Positions 8,116-16,873 of a stretch of DNA of 32,517 nt are shown in pieces. Both the position numbers and the translations under genes were made by a program. Numbering within the stretch: position 1 is the stretch's first letter; each line of letters opens with the position of its first letter. Origin of the DNA: Desulfovibrio sp. (lineage in GTDB: Bacteria; Desulfobacterota; Desulfovibrionia; Desulfovibrionales; Desulfovibrionaceae); NCBI GenBank assembly GCA_017454325.1, contig JAFTDG010000141.1:1-32517 (forward strand), in the 5' to 3' direction. The notes beneath the pieces were generated by a model, which searched no databases, was not told the DNA's origin, and saw nothing but the letters and a program-made list of their open reading frames with translations.

Positions 8116-9373
8116 ATGATAGCGAGAACATGCAGATATCGGCCGAAACATCCTTGGAGTGACCACTGATAATGCCTGCACTCCGTATACCAGAGGATGA
8201 TGTAGTGCCGTAGTCAGTAGAATTGACCCAGATGTGCGAGTAGGCCAAATCCAGCGTCCAGTTGTTCCAGCTGAAGCCTGTGCCTAGGCTGAGGGTTTTG
8301 CGCCCGTTGGTCGGAACAATGAAGTCGGCATAGTCTTCATCAATAACTGGTGTCTCATAGAAAAAACCGGCGCGCAGGCTCCACCAGTCGAAGGGTTTGT
8401 ATTCAACGCTGGCATTGAAATTCCAGCCATCGCGCCATTCTTTGTTGTTGATGGAACCGAAGTCTTCCATATAAATATTCAATGCATTATACGTGGACCA
8501 GCGAGTCCAGGTGGTGCCAAGCTCAAAACTTAAATTATCCAGCGGCTTGAAGGCAATACCAAGTGCGACGGAATCCGGCAGCTGGAGGGTTGCTTCGGCG
8601 GAGCAATCGCGGGCCTCGGGCAAATGTGTGGAGTGGCGGGCCAGATTGTCGCCATGCCAGGAAAATTCCACATCGCCGTTGAGATGTAGGGTGACCTGAC
8701 TTTTATAACTCAAGCCCACAGACCATTGGTCATTCAGGCGCATGTGCAGTCCCAGATGACCGCCGATGCCCCATCCATTGCCTTCGAGTTGCATGTCGTT
8801 GTCAAAGCGTTGCATGCTGCTGGTGACAGTGGGAAGCTTTGTACCCAGATACATGTTCCCATACATGATATCCACGCCGGCAGAAACCGAGAGCACCTTA
8901 TTAATTTTTAGGGCAAGGGTGGGTACAAAAGAGATAGTCTGTACGCCTACATCATACATATTGTATCTGCCCGTCCAGTCACCGCTATAGCTATTGCCAA
9001 GGCCAAAGCGGGAAAAGACTCCAAGCCCCAGCCAGACGGTATCATTGAGCTGGTGGCTGAAAAAAGCGTGTGGGGCCATCCATGTGGCGGGCTTTGCCGT
9101 AGTGGTGTGCGAACCGCTTGCGGTATAGCTTTCTACGCTGCCAGAGGGGGAAATAAAGGCAAACCCTCCCATGAAATGGGTGCCAGGCAGCTGGGTGATA
9201 CCGGCGGCATTGTAGGCTAGGGCAGAGACATCGTCGGCACGGCCTACAAGACCGTTAGCCAGGGAAACGCCGCGGGCACTCCATTCATTGAGAGCAAAAC
9301 CTTCGCCTCGGGCGTAAGGAGTACAGCATAACACAAGCACAAACGCCAGAAATACAACACGCATGGCGTTCAT
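8105..9373 (-). CDS. FadL/OmpP1/TodX-family outer-membrane transport protein
   Basis: A 422-residue outer-membrane beta-barrel of the FadL family, which carries hydrophobic compounds such as long-chain fatty acids across the outer membrane. A signal peptide is clear (residues about 4-23, hydrophobic, ending YARG or nearby). The mature protein begins with the family pattern EGFALNEWSARG, followed by the N-terminal hatch with YNAAGITQLPG and amphipathic strands. It ends in a terminal aromatic residue (SLSYAF) as barrels recognised by Bam do. ATG 9373 is supported by GGGAGGT four nt upstream. The substrate is unknown. Confidence 0.9.
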   Translation of the reverse strand: MNAMRVVFLAFVLVLCCTPYARGEGFALNEWSARGVSLANGLVGRADDVSALAYNAAGITQLPGTHFMGGFAFISPSGSVESYTASGSHTTTAKPATWMAPHAFFSHQLNDTVWLGLGVFSRFGLGNSYSGDWTGRYNMYDVGVQTISFVPTLALKINKVLSVSAGVDIMYGNMYLGTKLPTVTSSMQRFDNDMQLEGNGWGIGGHLGLHMRLNDQWSVGLSYKSQVTLHLNGDVEFSWHGDNLARHSTHLPEARDCSAEATLQLPDSVALGIAFKPLDNLSFELGTTWTRWSTYNALNIYMEDFGSINNKEWRDGWNFNASVEYKPFDWWSLRAGFFYETPVIDEDYADFIVPTNGRKTLSLGTGFSWNNWTLDLAYSHIWVNSTDYGTTSSSGIRSAGIISGHSKDVSADICMFSLSYAF

Positions 9374-9448
9374 TGGACCTCCCAGACTGGTAGCGTGCCC
9401 CGTTGCTGTGGGGTAATCTATGGGAAATACCTGTGGTGGAACGACACG

Positions 9449-11839
9449 TTACAACATATTTACGGGATCAAGGTCAAGGAAAAGTCGTAACACTCTTGAA
9501 GACTTGTGTGACTGCGCAAAGAAATACAGTGAGCGTAGGGCTTGCCAATCTTGACCTTTCATCATGCAGGAAAAGCGTTTGCGACCGCGGAGCAGGGCAA
9601 GAGGAGCTGGTGCAGGCCCCAGAAGCTGCACATCCAGTTCCTGTGCGCGTTTGCGCAGTGCGCTAGCCAGTTCCCCCAGAGCGGTGACTCCATTCTTTTC
9701 TTCCATGGCATAGGAAATGCGGATGAGTGCCAGACGTACAAAAGGCGGATAGCGACGAAGACGCCTGCGTTCCATTTCAACTTGGTAAAAACCTTCATAA
9801 TCAGCTTTGCATACATACTGCCAGCAGTAATGGTGTACGTCACGGGTTTGGATAAGTACATGCCCAGGTTTGTCGCCCCGTCCTGCCCGACCGGCTGATT
9901 GCACCAGCAGTTGAAAAGTACGTTCTGCCGCTCGGTAGTCGGGCAAATTTAGACCCAGGTCACCATCGACTACTAAAGCCAGGGTGACCTGGGGAAAGTG
10001 ATGCCCCTTGGAGAGCATTTGTGTGCCCACGAGGATTGGCGCTTCCTGCCTTGCGAAAGATGCCAGTATTTCCTCCATCTGGCCAGGGCGACGGGTGCTG
10101 TCTCTGTCCAGCCGTAACACAGGGCTCCCGGCCAATACGCTTAGGCGTTCCGCTAGGCGTTCCGTGCCTTCGCCAAGGGGCAGGAAATTAGTGCCGCCGC
10201 ATTTTGGGCAGGGCGAGGGAAAGGGGCGGCTGTAGCCGCAGTAGTGGCAGATTAGGTGCTCCATGCCCTTGTGATAGGTCAGCCCTATTTCGCACTGTGG
10301 GCAGTGTAGAGTATGGTTGCAGTCAAGACAGTATATGAGCGGCGCATAGCCGCGGCGGTTGAGAAGCACTACAGCCTGTTCGCCACGAGCGAGTGTTTGG
10401 CGCAGAGCATCCTCGCTCTGCTTGGCAAGGAGACCAGCTGTACTGCTGCCGCCTGGGGGGAGAGTGCTGATATCCACCAGCTCCACTGGTGGCAGACCAC
10501 GCCCCTTTATGCGGTGTGGCAGATGCAGCAGGGGAAGATGACCACATTTTGCGGCATAGAAGGTCTTCAGATCTGGTGTTGCCGACCCCAGCACAAGAAG
10601 GCCCTTTGTCCGGGCCGTACGGAACCAGGCCACTTCCTTGGCTTGGTAGGCGAAACTTTCATCCTGTTTGAAAGAGCTATCGTGCTCTTCATCCAGCACG
10701 ATGGAACCCAGATGGGGCACTGGCAAAAAAAGGGCTGAACGTGTGCCCACAATAATGCACGGTTCGTGGCGTTCGGCCAGTGCGCGAAATGTGGCTTCGC
10801 GACGGTTTGCTGACTGGTAGCCGTGGTGGAAAAACAGGGAAGCTCCAGGCAAGGCACAGGATGCATCTCGACGTAGCTTATGGGCCAATGCCACCTCTGG
10901 AGCAAGAAGCAGAATGCTTTTGCCAAGAGACAGGCAGGATTTGGCCAATTCCAGGTAGACAGCAGTCTTACCACTGCCCGTTACACCAAACAGCAGTCGC
11001 GCAGCTGCTTTGTCGGCCTGCAGGGCAGCTCTCAGCTCTACAAGAGCTGACGCCTGATCGTCGTTGAGGGCAAAAGACAGTGGGGGAGGCGGAAGAAGTT
11101 GGATATCTGTTGCATCTACTCCTTCAGCAGCCATCCTTTGAGGACTGGTGTCACTTTCGCGTGTAAGGGCCACCTGGCCTGTGGCCAATAGTGCCCGCAG
11201 AGCCGGTGCGGCTTGGTCTACAGCATGCAGCAAGTGGCGACGACTGACGCTGCCATGTTGGAACAGATAGTCCAGTACGGCAATTTGTCGTTTCGCTGCT
11301 GGGCGTACTGGCCAGGGAGGATTCACGCGTAAAATGCAAAATTCCTGCTCTGCCGCGTCCGTGCTGATGGGGAGCAGTTGGCCTGTGCCTTCACACAGAG
11401 CTTGAGCCAGATGGGTACATTCATCAGGAGAGGCTTTTGCAATGTGTGCCAGGGATAGTATATGCACCTTTCCATCTTCAATGTAGTGCAGGCGCACTCT
11501 GGCTTGGCGCAGCCCTTGTGGCAAAATATGTCCGAGAATATGGCCTGGCGTGCATCCTTGCCGTCGGGCCAGCTCTTTTGTCAATTCCAGCAGATCATCG
11601 GTAATCAACGGCACTCGTTCCAGCGGCCAGGTCAGAGGCTTGCACACAACCCCCTGTGGTAGCTGTGCCGTGGGGTTTGTATGCAGCAAAACTGCTGCCC
11701 GCAGCGCGCCATTTACGTTTTTGCCTAATGGCACTGCCACGCGAAGGCCCGGGCGCCAGAATTCAGCAGGAAAAGCCGTTGGCAGTTGGTAGGTGAGGTT
11801 GGCGTAGGGTGGAGTGAGCAGGGCAACGAATGCGTACAT
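9449..11839 (-). CDS. priA: Primosomal replication restart helicase PriA
   Basis: A 796-residue PriA that reloads the replicative helicase at stalled forks. An N-terminal DNA-binding region is followed by a superfamily 2 helicase with Walker A (GVTGSGKT) and DEEH box. The PriA-specific zinc insert has four CxxC pairs (CLDC, CPQC, CHYC, CPKC). The helicase C-lobe has GTERLAERL and QSAGRAGRGD, and the C-terminus ends DLDPVNML. The start is uncertain. ATG 11839 begins MYAFVALL, close to family N-termini. The longer frame from 11923 begins inside an inverted repeat and is unlikely. Confidence 0.94.
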   Translation of the reverse strand: MYAFVALLTPPYANLTYQLPTAFPAEFWRPGLRVAVPLGKNVNGALRAAVLLHTNPTAQLPQGVVCKPLTWPLERVPLITDDLLELTKELARRQGCTPGHILGHILPQGLRQARVRLHYIEDGKVHILSLAHIAKASPDECTHLAQALCEGTGQLLPISTDAAEQEFCILRVNPPWPVRPAAKRQIAVLDYLFQHGSVSRRHLLHAVDQAAPALRALLATGQVALTRESDTSPQRMAAEGVDATDIQLLPPPPLSFALNDDQASALVELRAALQADKAAARLLFGVTGSGKTAVYLELAKSCLSLGKSILLLAPEVALAHKLRRDASCALPGASLFFHHGYQSANRREATFRALAERHEPCIIVGTRSALFLPVPHLGSIVLDEEHDSSFKQDESFAYQAKEVAWFRTARTKGLLVLGSATPDLKTFYAAKCGHLPLLHLPHRIKGRGLPPVELVDISTLPPGGSSTAGLLAKQSEDALRQTLARGEQAVVLLNRRGYAPLIYCLDCNHTLHCPQCEIGLTYHKGMEHLICHYCGYSRPFPSPCPKCGGTNFLPLGEGTERLAERLSVLAGSPVLRLDRDSTRRPGQMEEILASFARQEAPILVGTQMLSKGHHFPQVTLALVVDGDLGLNLPDYRAAERTFQLLVQSAGRAGRGDKPGHVLIQTRDVHHYCWQYVCKADYEGFYQVEMERRRLRRYPPFVRLALIRISYAMEEKNGVTALGELASALRKRAQELDVQLLGPAPAPLALLRGRKRFSCMMKGQDWQALRSLYFFAQSHKSSRVLRLFLDLDPVNML

Positions 11840-11908
11840 GCCAGACAGCATTATCCATTGGAGAGGGGAAGGCAAGAGATAGTGACAGATGGCAAAGACC
11901 GGTATGAC

Positions 11909-11936
11909 AAGGCGGCCACGCATGCGCGGCCGTCTT
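11909..11936. repeat. 28-bp imperfect palindrome between galU and priA
   Basis: The two 14-nt halves, AAGGCGGCCACGCA and TGCGCGGCCGTCTT, are complementary except for one mismatch and one G-U-type position. The GC-rich stem would be very stable in RNA. Only a weak T stretch follows on either strand, so it may be a weak terminator, a processing site, or a protein-binding palindrome. Confidence 0.55.
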
Positions 11937-11962
11937 GGTTACTCTTGCCCTAACATGGCGAT

Positions 11963-12835
11963 TTAATTGAACTGCACAAAGTTTTTTAGCATGCCTAGAA
12001 GTTCGTAGCGCAGGTCTTCATCCTGCAAGGCAAAATAGATGTTGGCAGTGAGAAATTCTGCCCAGTCGCCCGCGTCAAAGCGCATACCAGACATACGCAC
12101 GGCCATCATGCCTTTGTCGTGGGCAAGTGACTGCATGGCATCGGTAAGCTGGATTTCGCCTCCTTTGCCAGGTTTGACCTTGTCCAAGTAGTCGAATATG
12201 TCTGGCGTGAGTACATAGCGGCCTACAATGGCGAGTCGCGAGGGCGCATCTTCCCGGGCGGGCTTTTCCACCATGTCTTTGACACGGAAGACGCCAGGAG
12301 CAACTTCTTCTCCGTCAATGATGCCGTATTTGCTGACCTTTTCCCACGGTACTTCCATGACACCTACCACGGGCAATTTTTCAGCCATGGCTACTTCTAT
12401 GAGCTGACCAATGCCGGGTACTCCGCCAAACATAAGGTCGTCGCCCACCATGATAGCAAAGGGATCATCTCGTATTAGGTCTCTCGCGCACATGACAGCG
12501 TGACCAAGGCCAAGCTGTTTCTTTTGGCGTACGGACATAACATTGACCATTTCGGCCACACGGCGCACTTCTTCCAGTTTGTCCAGCTTTCCCGCACGCT
12601 GCAACACAGATTCCAACTGCAGGTTGTAGTCGAAGTGGTCTTCAATAACACTTTTATCACGGTTGGTGACGAAAATAACATCTTGAATATTGGCACGCTG
12701 TGCTTCTTCTACCACGTACTGAATGACGGGTTTATTATAAATGGGAAGCATTTCCTTAGGAATATTTTTCGTTGCTGGCAAAGAACGGGTGCCCCAGCCT
12801 GCCACGGGAATAACGACCTTGCGGATATCCTTCAT
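11963..12835 (-). CDS. galU: UTP-glucose-1-phosphate uridylyltransferase
   Basis: A 290-residue GalU that makes UDP-glucose from UTP and glucose-1-phosphate for envelope sugars. Family motifs are visible: the nucleotide-binding loop VIPVAGWGTRSLPATK, IPKEMLPI, IQYVVEEA, GLGHAV, VGDD and VEKP. The usual loop AGLGTR has Trp in place of Leu. The start is set by GGAGG five nt before ATG 12835; the longer frame to 12895 lacks conserved sequence. It follows glmM by 84 nt on the same strand. Confidence 0.95.
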   Translation of the reverse strand: MKDIRKVVIPVAGWGTRSLPATKNIPKEMLPIYNKPVIQYVVEEAQRANIQDVIFVTNRDKSVIEDHFDYNLQLESVLQRAGKLDKLEEVRRVAEMVNVMSVRQKKQLGLGHAVMCARDLIRDDPFAIMVGDDLMFGGVPGIGQLIEVAMAEKLPVVGVMEVPWEKVSKYGIIDGEEVAPGVFRVKDMVEKPAREDAPSRLAIVGRYVLTPDIFDYLDKVKPGKGGEIQLTDAMQSLAHDKGMMAVRMSGMRFDAGDWAEFLTANIYFALQDEDLRYELLGMLKNFVQFN

Positions 12836-12919
12836 GCTTGCCTCCAGTGTGGGGGTGAATAAATATATCTTGGCGCGGACAGCGCATCTGTGCAAGTAAA
12901 ATGACGTGGGTCAGTATAG

Positions 12920-14272
12920 TCAGCGTAACTCGTGTTCGACCACTTGTGCCAGTGCCTCGGCATAGCCTTTAACCTTAATTGGATTCTCACCCTCAACCAT
13001 AACACGGCAAAGGGCTTCTGTGCCGGAATAGCGTAAGAGTACACGTCCACGTCCCGCCAGTTCAGCCTCTATCTTGGCCACAGCTTCGCCAATGGCAGGT
13101 CGCTCGGCAAAGGGCAGGCGTTTTTCAACTCGTACGTTGATGAGCGTTTGAGGGAAGGGGGTGAGCAGGCCGGCAAGTTCTGAAAGAGGTTTTTCTTTTT
13201 CACGCATGATGCGTAAAATTTGTAGTGCTGCCAGAAGCCCGTCACCTGTAGTACTGAATCGGTGGAATATTAAATGCCCAGACTGTTCTCCTCCCAGCAT
13301 GGCGCCTTCATGGCGCATGGCTTCCATTACATAACGGTCGCCGACCTTGGTGCGCAGCAGCGAACCCCCGTGTTCTTTCATAAAGAGCTCCAAGGCCATA
13401 TTACTCATAGCCGTGGCCACCAGCATATTGCCAGGCAGTTCTCCCCTGGCCATCATGGCTTGTGCGCACATGGCCATGAGCTGATCGCCGTCAAGAATGA
13501 TGCCATGCTCATCCACCACAATGAGACGGTCTGCATCGCCATCTAAAGCCAGTCCCACATCGGCCCGCACTTCACGCACCTTGGCGGCGACAACTTCTGG
13601 ATACAGAGAACCGCAGTGCTCGTTGATATTTATACCATTGGGATCTGTACCTATACAAAAAACCTCAGCACCCAGTTCTTCAAGCGCCAGAGGGGCGACC
13701 TTGTAGCTGGCTCCATTGGCGCAGTCTACCACGATGCGCAAGCCTGACAGAGTGAGCTGCGCTGGAAAGCAGCTCTTGGTGTAGACAATATAGCGTCCGC
13801 CGGCATCCTCAATCTTTTTTGCTCGACCCACGCGGCGTGCATCGGGATAGGGCCAGATAAAATTGGGATCCTGAACCATGGCGGCAATTTCGTCTTCAGT
13901 CTGATCTGGCAGTTTGTAGCCATCTGCATCAAAAAATTTGATGCCATTATCATGGAAAGGATTATGCGAGGCAGAAATGACCACGCCTAGATCTGCTCTC
14001 ATACTGCGTGTCAAGAAAGAGATGGCTGGCGTGGGCAATGGGCCTGTCATAATGACGTACATGCCTGCAGCGCACAATCCGGCTGTGAGGGCTGATTCAA
14101 ACATATAGCCAGAAAGGCGTGTATCTTTGCCAATGACGACCTTATGACGGTGATCGCCCCGACGGAAGCGTATACCGGCTGCAAGCCCCAGGCGCAGGGC
14201 AACATCCACAGTCATGGGGGCATTGTTGACCGTGCCACGCAGACCGTCTGTGCCGAAAAGACGTTCAGACAT
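12920..14272 (-). CDS. glmM: Phosphoglucosamine mutase
   Basis: A 450-residue alpha-D-phosphohexomutase that converts glucosamine-6-phosphate to glucosamine-1-phosphate for UDP-GlcNAc, hence peptidoglycan and lipid A. It shows FGTDGLRG at the start, the catalytic phosphoserine loop ISASHNP (S102), the metal loop DGDADR, the sugar loop GGEQSGH and the phosphate-binding RYSGTE. A strong ribosome site (AAGGAGAG) precedes the ATG. It is the third gene of a cdaA-cdaR-glmM block. In Firmicutes GlmM binds and inhibits CdaA; whether that holds here is unknown. Confidence 0.97.
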   Translation of the reverse strand: MSERLFGTDGLRGTVNNAPMTVDVALRLGLAAGIRFRRGDHRHKVVIGKDTRLSGYMFESALTAGLCAAGMYVIMTGPLPTPAISFLTRSMRADLGVVISASHNPFHDNGIKFFDADGYKLPDQTEDEIAAMVQDPNFIWPYPDARRVGRAKKIEDAGGRYIVYTKSCFPAQLTLSGLRIVVDCANGASYKVAPLALEELGAEVFCIGTDPNGININEHCGSLYPEVVAAKVREVRADVGLALDGDADRLIVVDEHGIILDGDQLMAMCAQAMMARGELPGNMLVATAMSNMALELFMKEHGGSLLRTKVGDRYVMEAMRHEGAMLGGEQSGHLIFHRFSTTGDGLLAALQILRIMREKEKPLSELAGLLTPFPQTLINVRVEKRLPFAERPAIGEAVAKIEAELAGRGRVLLRYSGTEALCRVMVEGENPIKVKGYAEALAQVVEHELR

Positions 14273-14299
14273 GTACTCTCCTTAGCCGAAATGATGTCC

Positions 14300-14337
14300 C
14301 CTGTGCATAGCGCGGTTCTCACAGGCGCAGGCGCTAT
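14300..14337 (-). promoter_or_regulatory. Two mutually exclusive hairpins at the cdaR-glmM junction
   Basis: On the minus strand ATAGCGC (14337-14331) can pair with GCGCTAT (14313-14307), 7 bp. CCTGTG (14325-14320) can pair with CACAGG (14305-14300), 6 bp. The arms are interleaved and only one nt separates the two 3' arms, so both stems can hardly form together. The cdaR stop codon lies in the first arm, and the glmM ribosome site is about 15 nt downstream. It could be a translation-controlled switch or chance. Confidence 0.35.
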
Positions 14338-15266
14338 TGTTTCTTGTGTGTTACTGTAACTTCTTCTGCCAGCGGGTTCAAGAGTGTCATGCCTTCAGGA
14401 AGCCTGAAATGCAGAGGAAGCTGTGCTCTTTCACCAGGCCGAATGTCGGGCACTGCTACGGAAACAACCATTTCCTTAAGATAACGACTGTTTTTGGCCA
14501 GGGCTTCAGGCACCTCAATCAGTACGTCAATCTCTTGAGGATCAACTGTATATTGGCGGCGTGGACCACCCACAAATTCCACTTTGCAACGTCTGGTGAG
14601 CACAGTGCGACCGCTTGTGATGGTGTATTGCACCTTGACCGAGGCTGGCGAGGGCGTGACGAGACTGGGGGTATCTAGGGCAATGGTGCTTTGCACTGTA
14701 GTACCAGCAGCCTTGGGGTCTAGCATGATGGTCAGCGGGACATGGGAAATACCGGAGATGATAGTTTCAGGACCGCGCAACTGTACAGTGGCAGGAGTTA
14801 CACTTACATTCTCCACCGTCAGAGCACCGCTGCGCAAAGGTGATTCAACCTCGGCCCGCACAGGGACGCTGCGTTCCATGATATTGTCGGCCTTGACCAC
14901 AATGCGGGGGGGCAATATGTCAATAAGCTCAAAAGCGCGGAAGCGTGCGTCCAGATTTTCTGCTCCCAAGGGAACAATAGTGGTGCCCTTTTTGATGGAG
15001 GAAAGATTCACCGCTTGGGTGAGATTGGTTCTAGTGACGGAGCGGAGAAGGGTTTCTGGCCCCCGCAGGCGAATGACGGCCTTGTTGATCAGGCCGTCTG
15101 TGATCATCAGGTGGGGGGGAATCGCTATATAATCGAGATTGACTTCGACTTGCGCTTCCAAGCGGTCACGCACGCTCACCATATACCACATGCCCACTGC
15201 AATGAGCAGGGCCAGCAGCATGGAGAGCATGTGCTGCGGGGGGTGGTTGCTGTCAGAGGCTTTCAT
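14334..15266 (-). CDS. cdaR: YbbR-domain protein CdaR, regulator of the c-di-AMP synthase
   Basis: A 310-residue membrane-anchored YbbR-like protein. One N-terminal membrane segment (about residues 13-32) precedes a periplasmic part with recurring YbbR units, recognisable by IRLRGPETLLRSVT (about 67) and VQLRGPETIISGIS (about 155). In Firmicutes, CdaR binds CdaA and modulates c-di-AMP production. The ATG overlaps the cdaA end by 14 nt, so the two are very probably translationally coupled. The ribosome site is weak. Confidence 0.88.
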   Translation of the reverse strand: MKASDSNHPPQHMLSMLLALLIAVGMWYMVSVRDRLEAQVEVNLDYIAIPPHLMITDGLINKAVIRLRGPETLLRSVTRTNLTQAVNLSSIKKGTTIVPLGAENLDARFRAFELIDILPPRIVVKADNIMERSVPVRAEVESPLRSGALTVENVSVTPATVQLRGPETIISGISHVPLTIMLDPKAAGTTVQSTIALDTPSLVTPSPASVKVQYTITSGRTVLTRRCKVEFVGGPRRQYTVDPQEIDVLIEVPEALAKNSRYLKEMVVSVAVPDIRPGERAQLPLHFRLPEGMTLLNPLAEEVTVTHKKQ

Positions 15267-15987
15267 TGAGTACCTGCCTTAAGCGTGTGCCGTCGAGGGC
15301 GCGTATCAGTTCACCCTTGAAGGCCACGGAAATTTCGCCCCGCTCTTCGGAAACGACGATAACAGCGGCATCGCTTTCACGGGCTACGCCCAGAGCTGCA
15401 CGGTGACGAGTGCCAAAATTTTGCCCCTTGGCTTCGGCCAGAGGCAAAATACATGCCGCAGCCAGTATCTTGTCGCGGCTGATGATCACCGCGCCATCGT
15501 GTAGAGGTGCTTTAGGGTAGAAGATATTCATGAGCAGTTGGCGGGAGATGCGGGCATCCACGCGTACGCCTTCCCGTTTGATCATATCCCCCAGACGCAT
15601 ACTGCGTTCAAGGACTATGAGCGCCCCCACACGCAGGCGGGCCATCTCCACGCAGGCTGTGACCACTTCTTCTAGGCTTTTTTGTTCGGTGGCTGTTTTG
15701 CGGAAGAACCGGCGTGAGCCAATTTCGCCTAATGCCTGCCGTATATCTGCCTGGAAGATGACGACGATAAGGATGAACAGGGAGCTGAAGATGTGCTGCA
15801 ACAGCCAGGTGAGGGTATACAGGCCAAGGGCGTTGGCGATGATGTACAACAGCGTCAGCAGTCCCAGGCCCGTGAGTATGGTCATGGCCCGCGAGCCTCG
15901 AAGCATCTGAATGACCTGGTAGAAAAGTATGGTCACTACGGCAATATCTACGGCGTCGCGCCAGTCGAAGATGAAATGTTCCAGCAC
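15253..15987 (-). CDS. cdaA: Diadenylate cyclase CdaA (c-di-AMP synthase)
   Basis: A 244-residue membrane-bound diadenylate cyclase that condenses two ATP into c-di-AMP. Three hydrophobic segments (about 12-28, 34-52, 57-78) are followed by a short linker and the DAC domain. The catalytic DGA (164-166, in LHDGAVII) and the RHR motif (194-196, in GTRHRAALG) are intact, so the enzyme should be active. The start is GTG, with GGAGAA eight to nine nt upstream. It is followed by cdaR and glmM in the order known from Gram-positive bacteria. Confidence 0.95.
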   Translation of the reverse strand: MLEHFIFDWRDAVDIAVVTILFYQVIQMLRGSRAMTILTGLGLLTLLYIIANALGLYTLTWLLQHIFSSLFILIVVIFQADIRQALGEIGSRRFFRKTATEQKSLEEVVTACVEMARLRVGALIVLERSMRLGDMIKREGVRVDARISRQLLMNIFYPKAPLHDGAVIISRDKILAAACILPLAEAKGQNFGTRHRAALGVARESDAAVIVVSEERGEISVAFKGELIRALDGTRLRQVLNESL

Positions 15988-16015
15988 GGATGTGTTCTCC
16001 GGTGGTTTTGTACTG

Positions 16016-16873
16016 TTAGCGCAGTGCAGCAGCTACAGTTAATGCCTGCCGCACGGCATCCACATCGTGTACCCTGTGCCAGAAAACGCCACGTGCCCAG
16101 AGGAGAGCTGTCGCGGCTACGGTGGCCGTTGCACGTGCGTCAGGTGCAAGGCCTAGAAGCACACCGAAGAGAGACTTGCGAGAAAGGCCCATAAGCAGTG
16201 GACGCCCAAGATCTAGCCAGTCTTCGGGATGGGCGAGCAGGATGAAGTTTTGCTGTGCTGTCTTGCCAAAGCCGATGCCAGGATCAAGTGCGATGCGATC
16301 TTCAGGCAGGCCGGCGCGTACAAGATATGCCAGTTTTTTTTCAAAAAATTCTCTGACGTTACGGCGTATGTCATGCGTATCAGCATTGCCTTGCGCTGTA
16401 CCTGCAAGACCGTGCATGAGCACATAGCCTGGCTTGTATTGTACGAGTATATCCAGAAGGGCCGGGTCTCGGGTGCAGGCAGATACATCGTTGATAATGG
16501 CTGCCCCCATTCCAAGGGCAGTTGCCGCTGTTGCCGCGTGGTAGGTATCTACTGCAATGATGGCGGCTGGTGAGTGTTGTTGGAGGCGTGCTAACACTGG
16601 CAGCAGGCGCTCCTGTTCCATCTCTGGTGGGACGGGCTGTGCTCCAGGGCGGGTGGATTCCGCTCCCAAGTCCAAAATATCTGCACCTGCATCCCTCAGT
16701 TGGAGAGCGTGATTTAATCCTGCGACGCCTTGGTGTCTGCCTCCGTCGTAAAAGGAATCGGGCGTGAGGTTGACAATCCCCATAACACCGAAAGGCGCGG
16801 ACGGCGATAATACCCGTCCACCAAGAACATGCCATGCCCCTTGTGTGGCGGCTTTATATGCATTACTGTTCAT
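16016..16873 (-). CDS. folP: Dihydropteroate synthase
   Basis: A 285-residue TIM-barrel enzyme joining 6-hydroxymethyl-dihydropterin pyrophosphate with p-aminobenzoate in folate synthesis; it is the target of sulfonamides. The signatures are MGIVNLTPDSFYDGGR, DAGADILDLGAESTRPGA, VDTYH, INDVSA, the GLSRKS loop and a C-terminal R-x-HDV. ATG 16873 has GGAG four nt upstream and overlaps the ftsH end by 11 nt; the longer frame to 16951 lies within ftsH. The ftsH-folP pairing is common in many bacteria. Confidence 0.95.
   Translation of the reverse strand: MNSNAYKAATQGAWHVLGGRVLSPSAPFGVMGIVNLTPDSFYDGGRHQGVAGLNHALQLRDAGADILDLGAESTRPGAQPVPPEMEQERLLPVLARLQQHSPAAIIAVDTYHAATAATALGMGAAIINDVSACTRDPALLDILVQYKPGYVLMHGLAGTAQGNADTHDIRRNVREFFEKKLAYLVRAGLPEDRIALDPGIGFGKTAQQNFILLAHPEDWLDLGRPLLMGLSRKSLFGVLLGLAPDARATATVAATALLWARGVFWHRVHDVDAVRQALTVAAALR

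Noticed and set aside
9374..9448. Terminator between priA and the porin gene
   Set aside because: Only a 4-bp CCCC/GGGG stem without T run.
14300..14337. H-type pseudoknot
   Set aside because: The last connecting loop would be one nt and would have to span a 7-bp stem, which is not feasible; competing hairpins are more likely.
14584..15132. 182-codon plus-strand frame opposite cdaR
   Set aside because: Basic, low-complexity, no recognisable domain and opposite a real gene.
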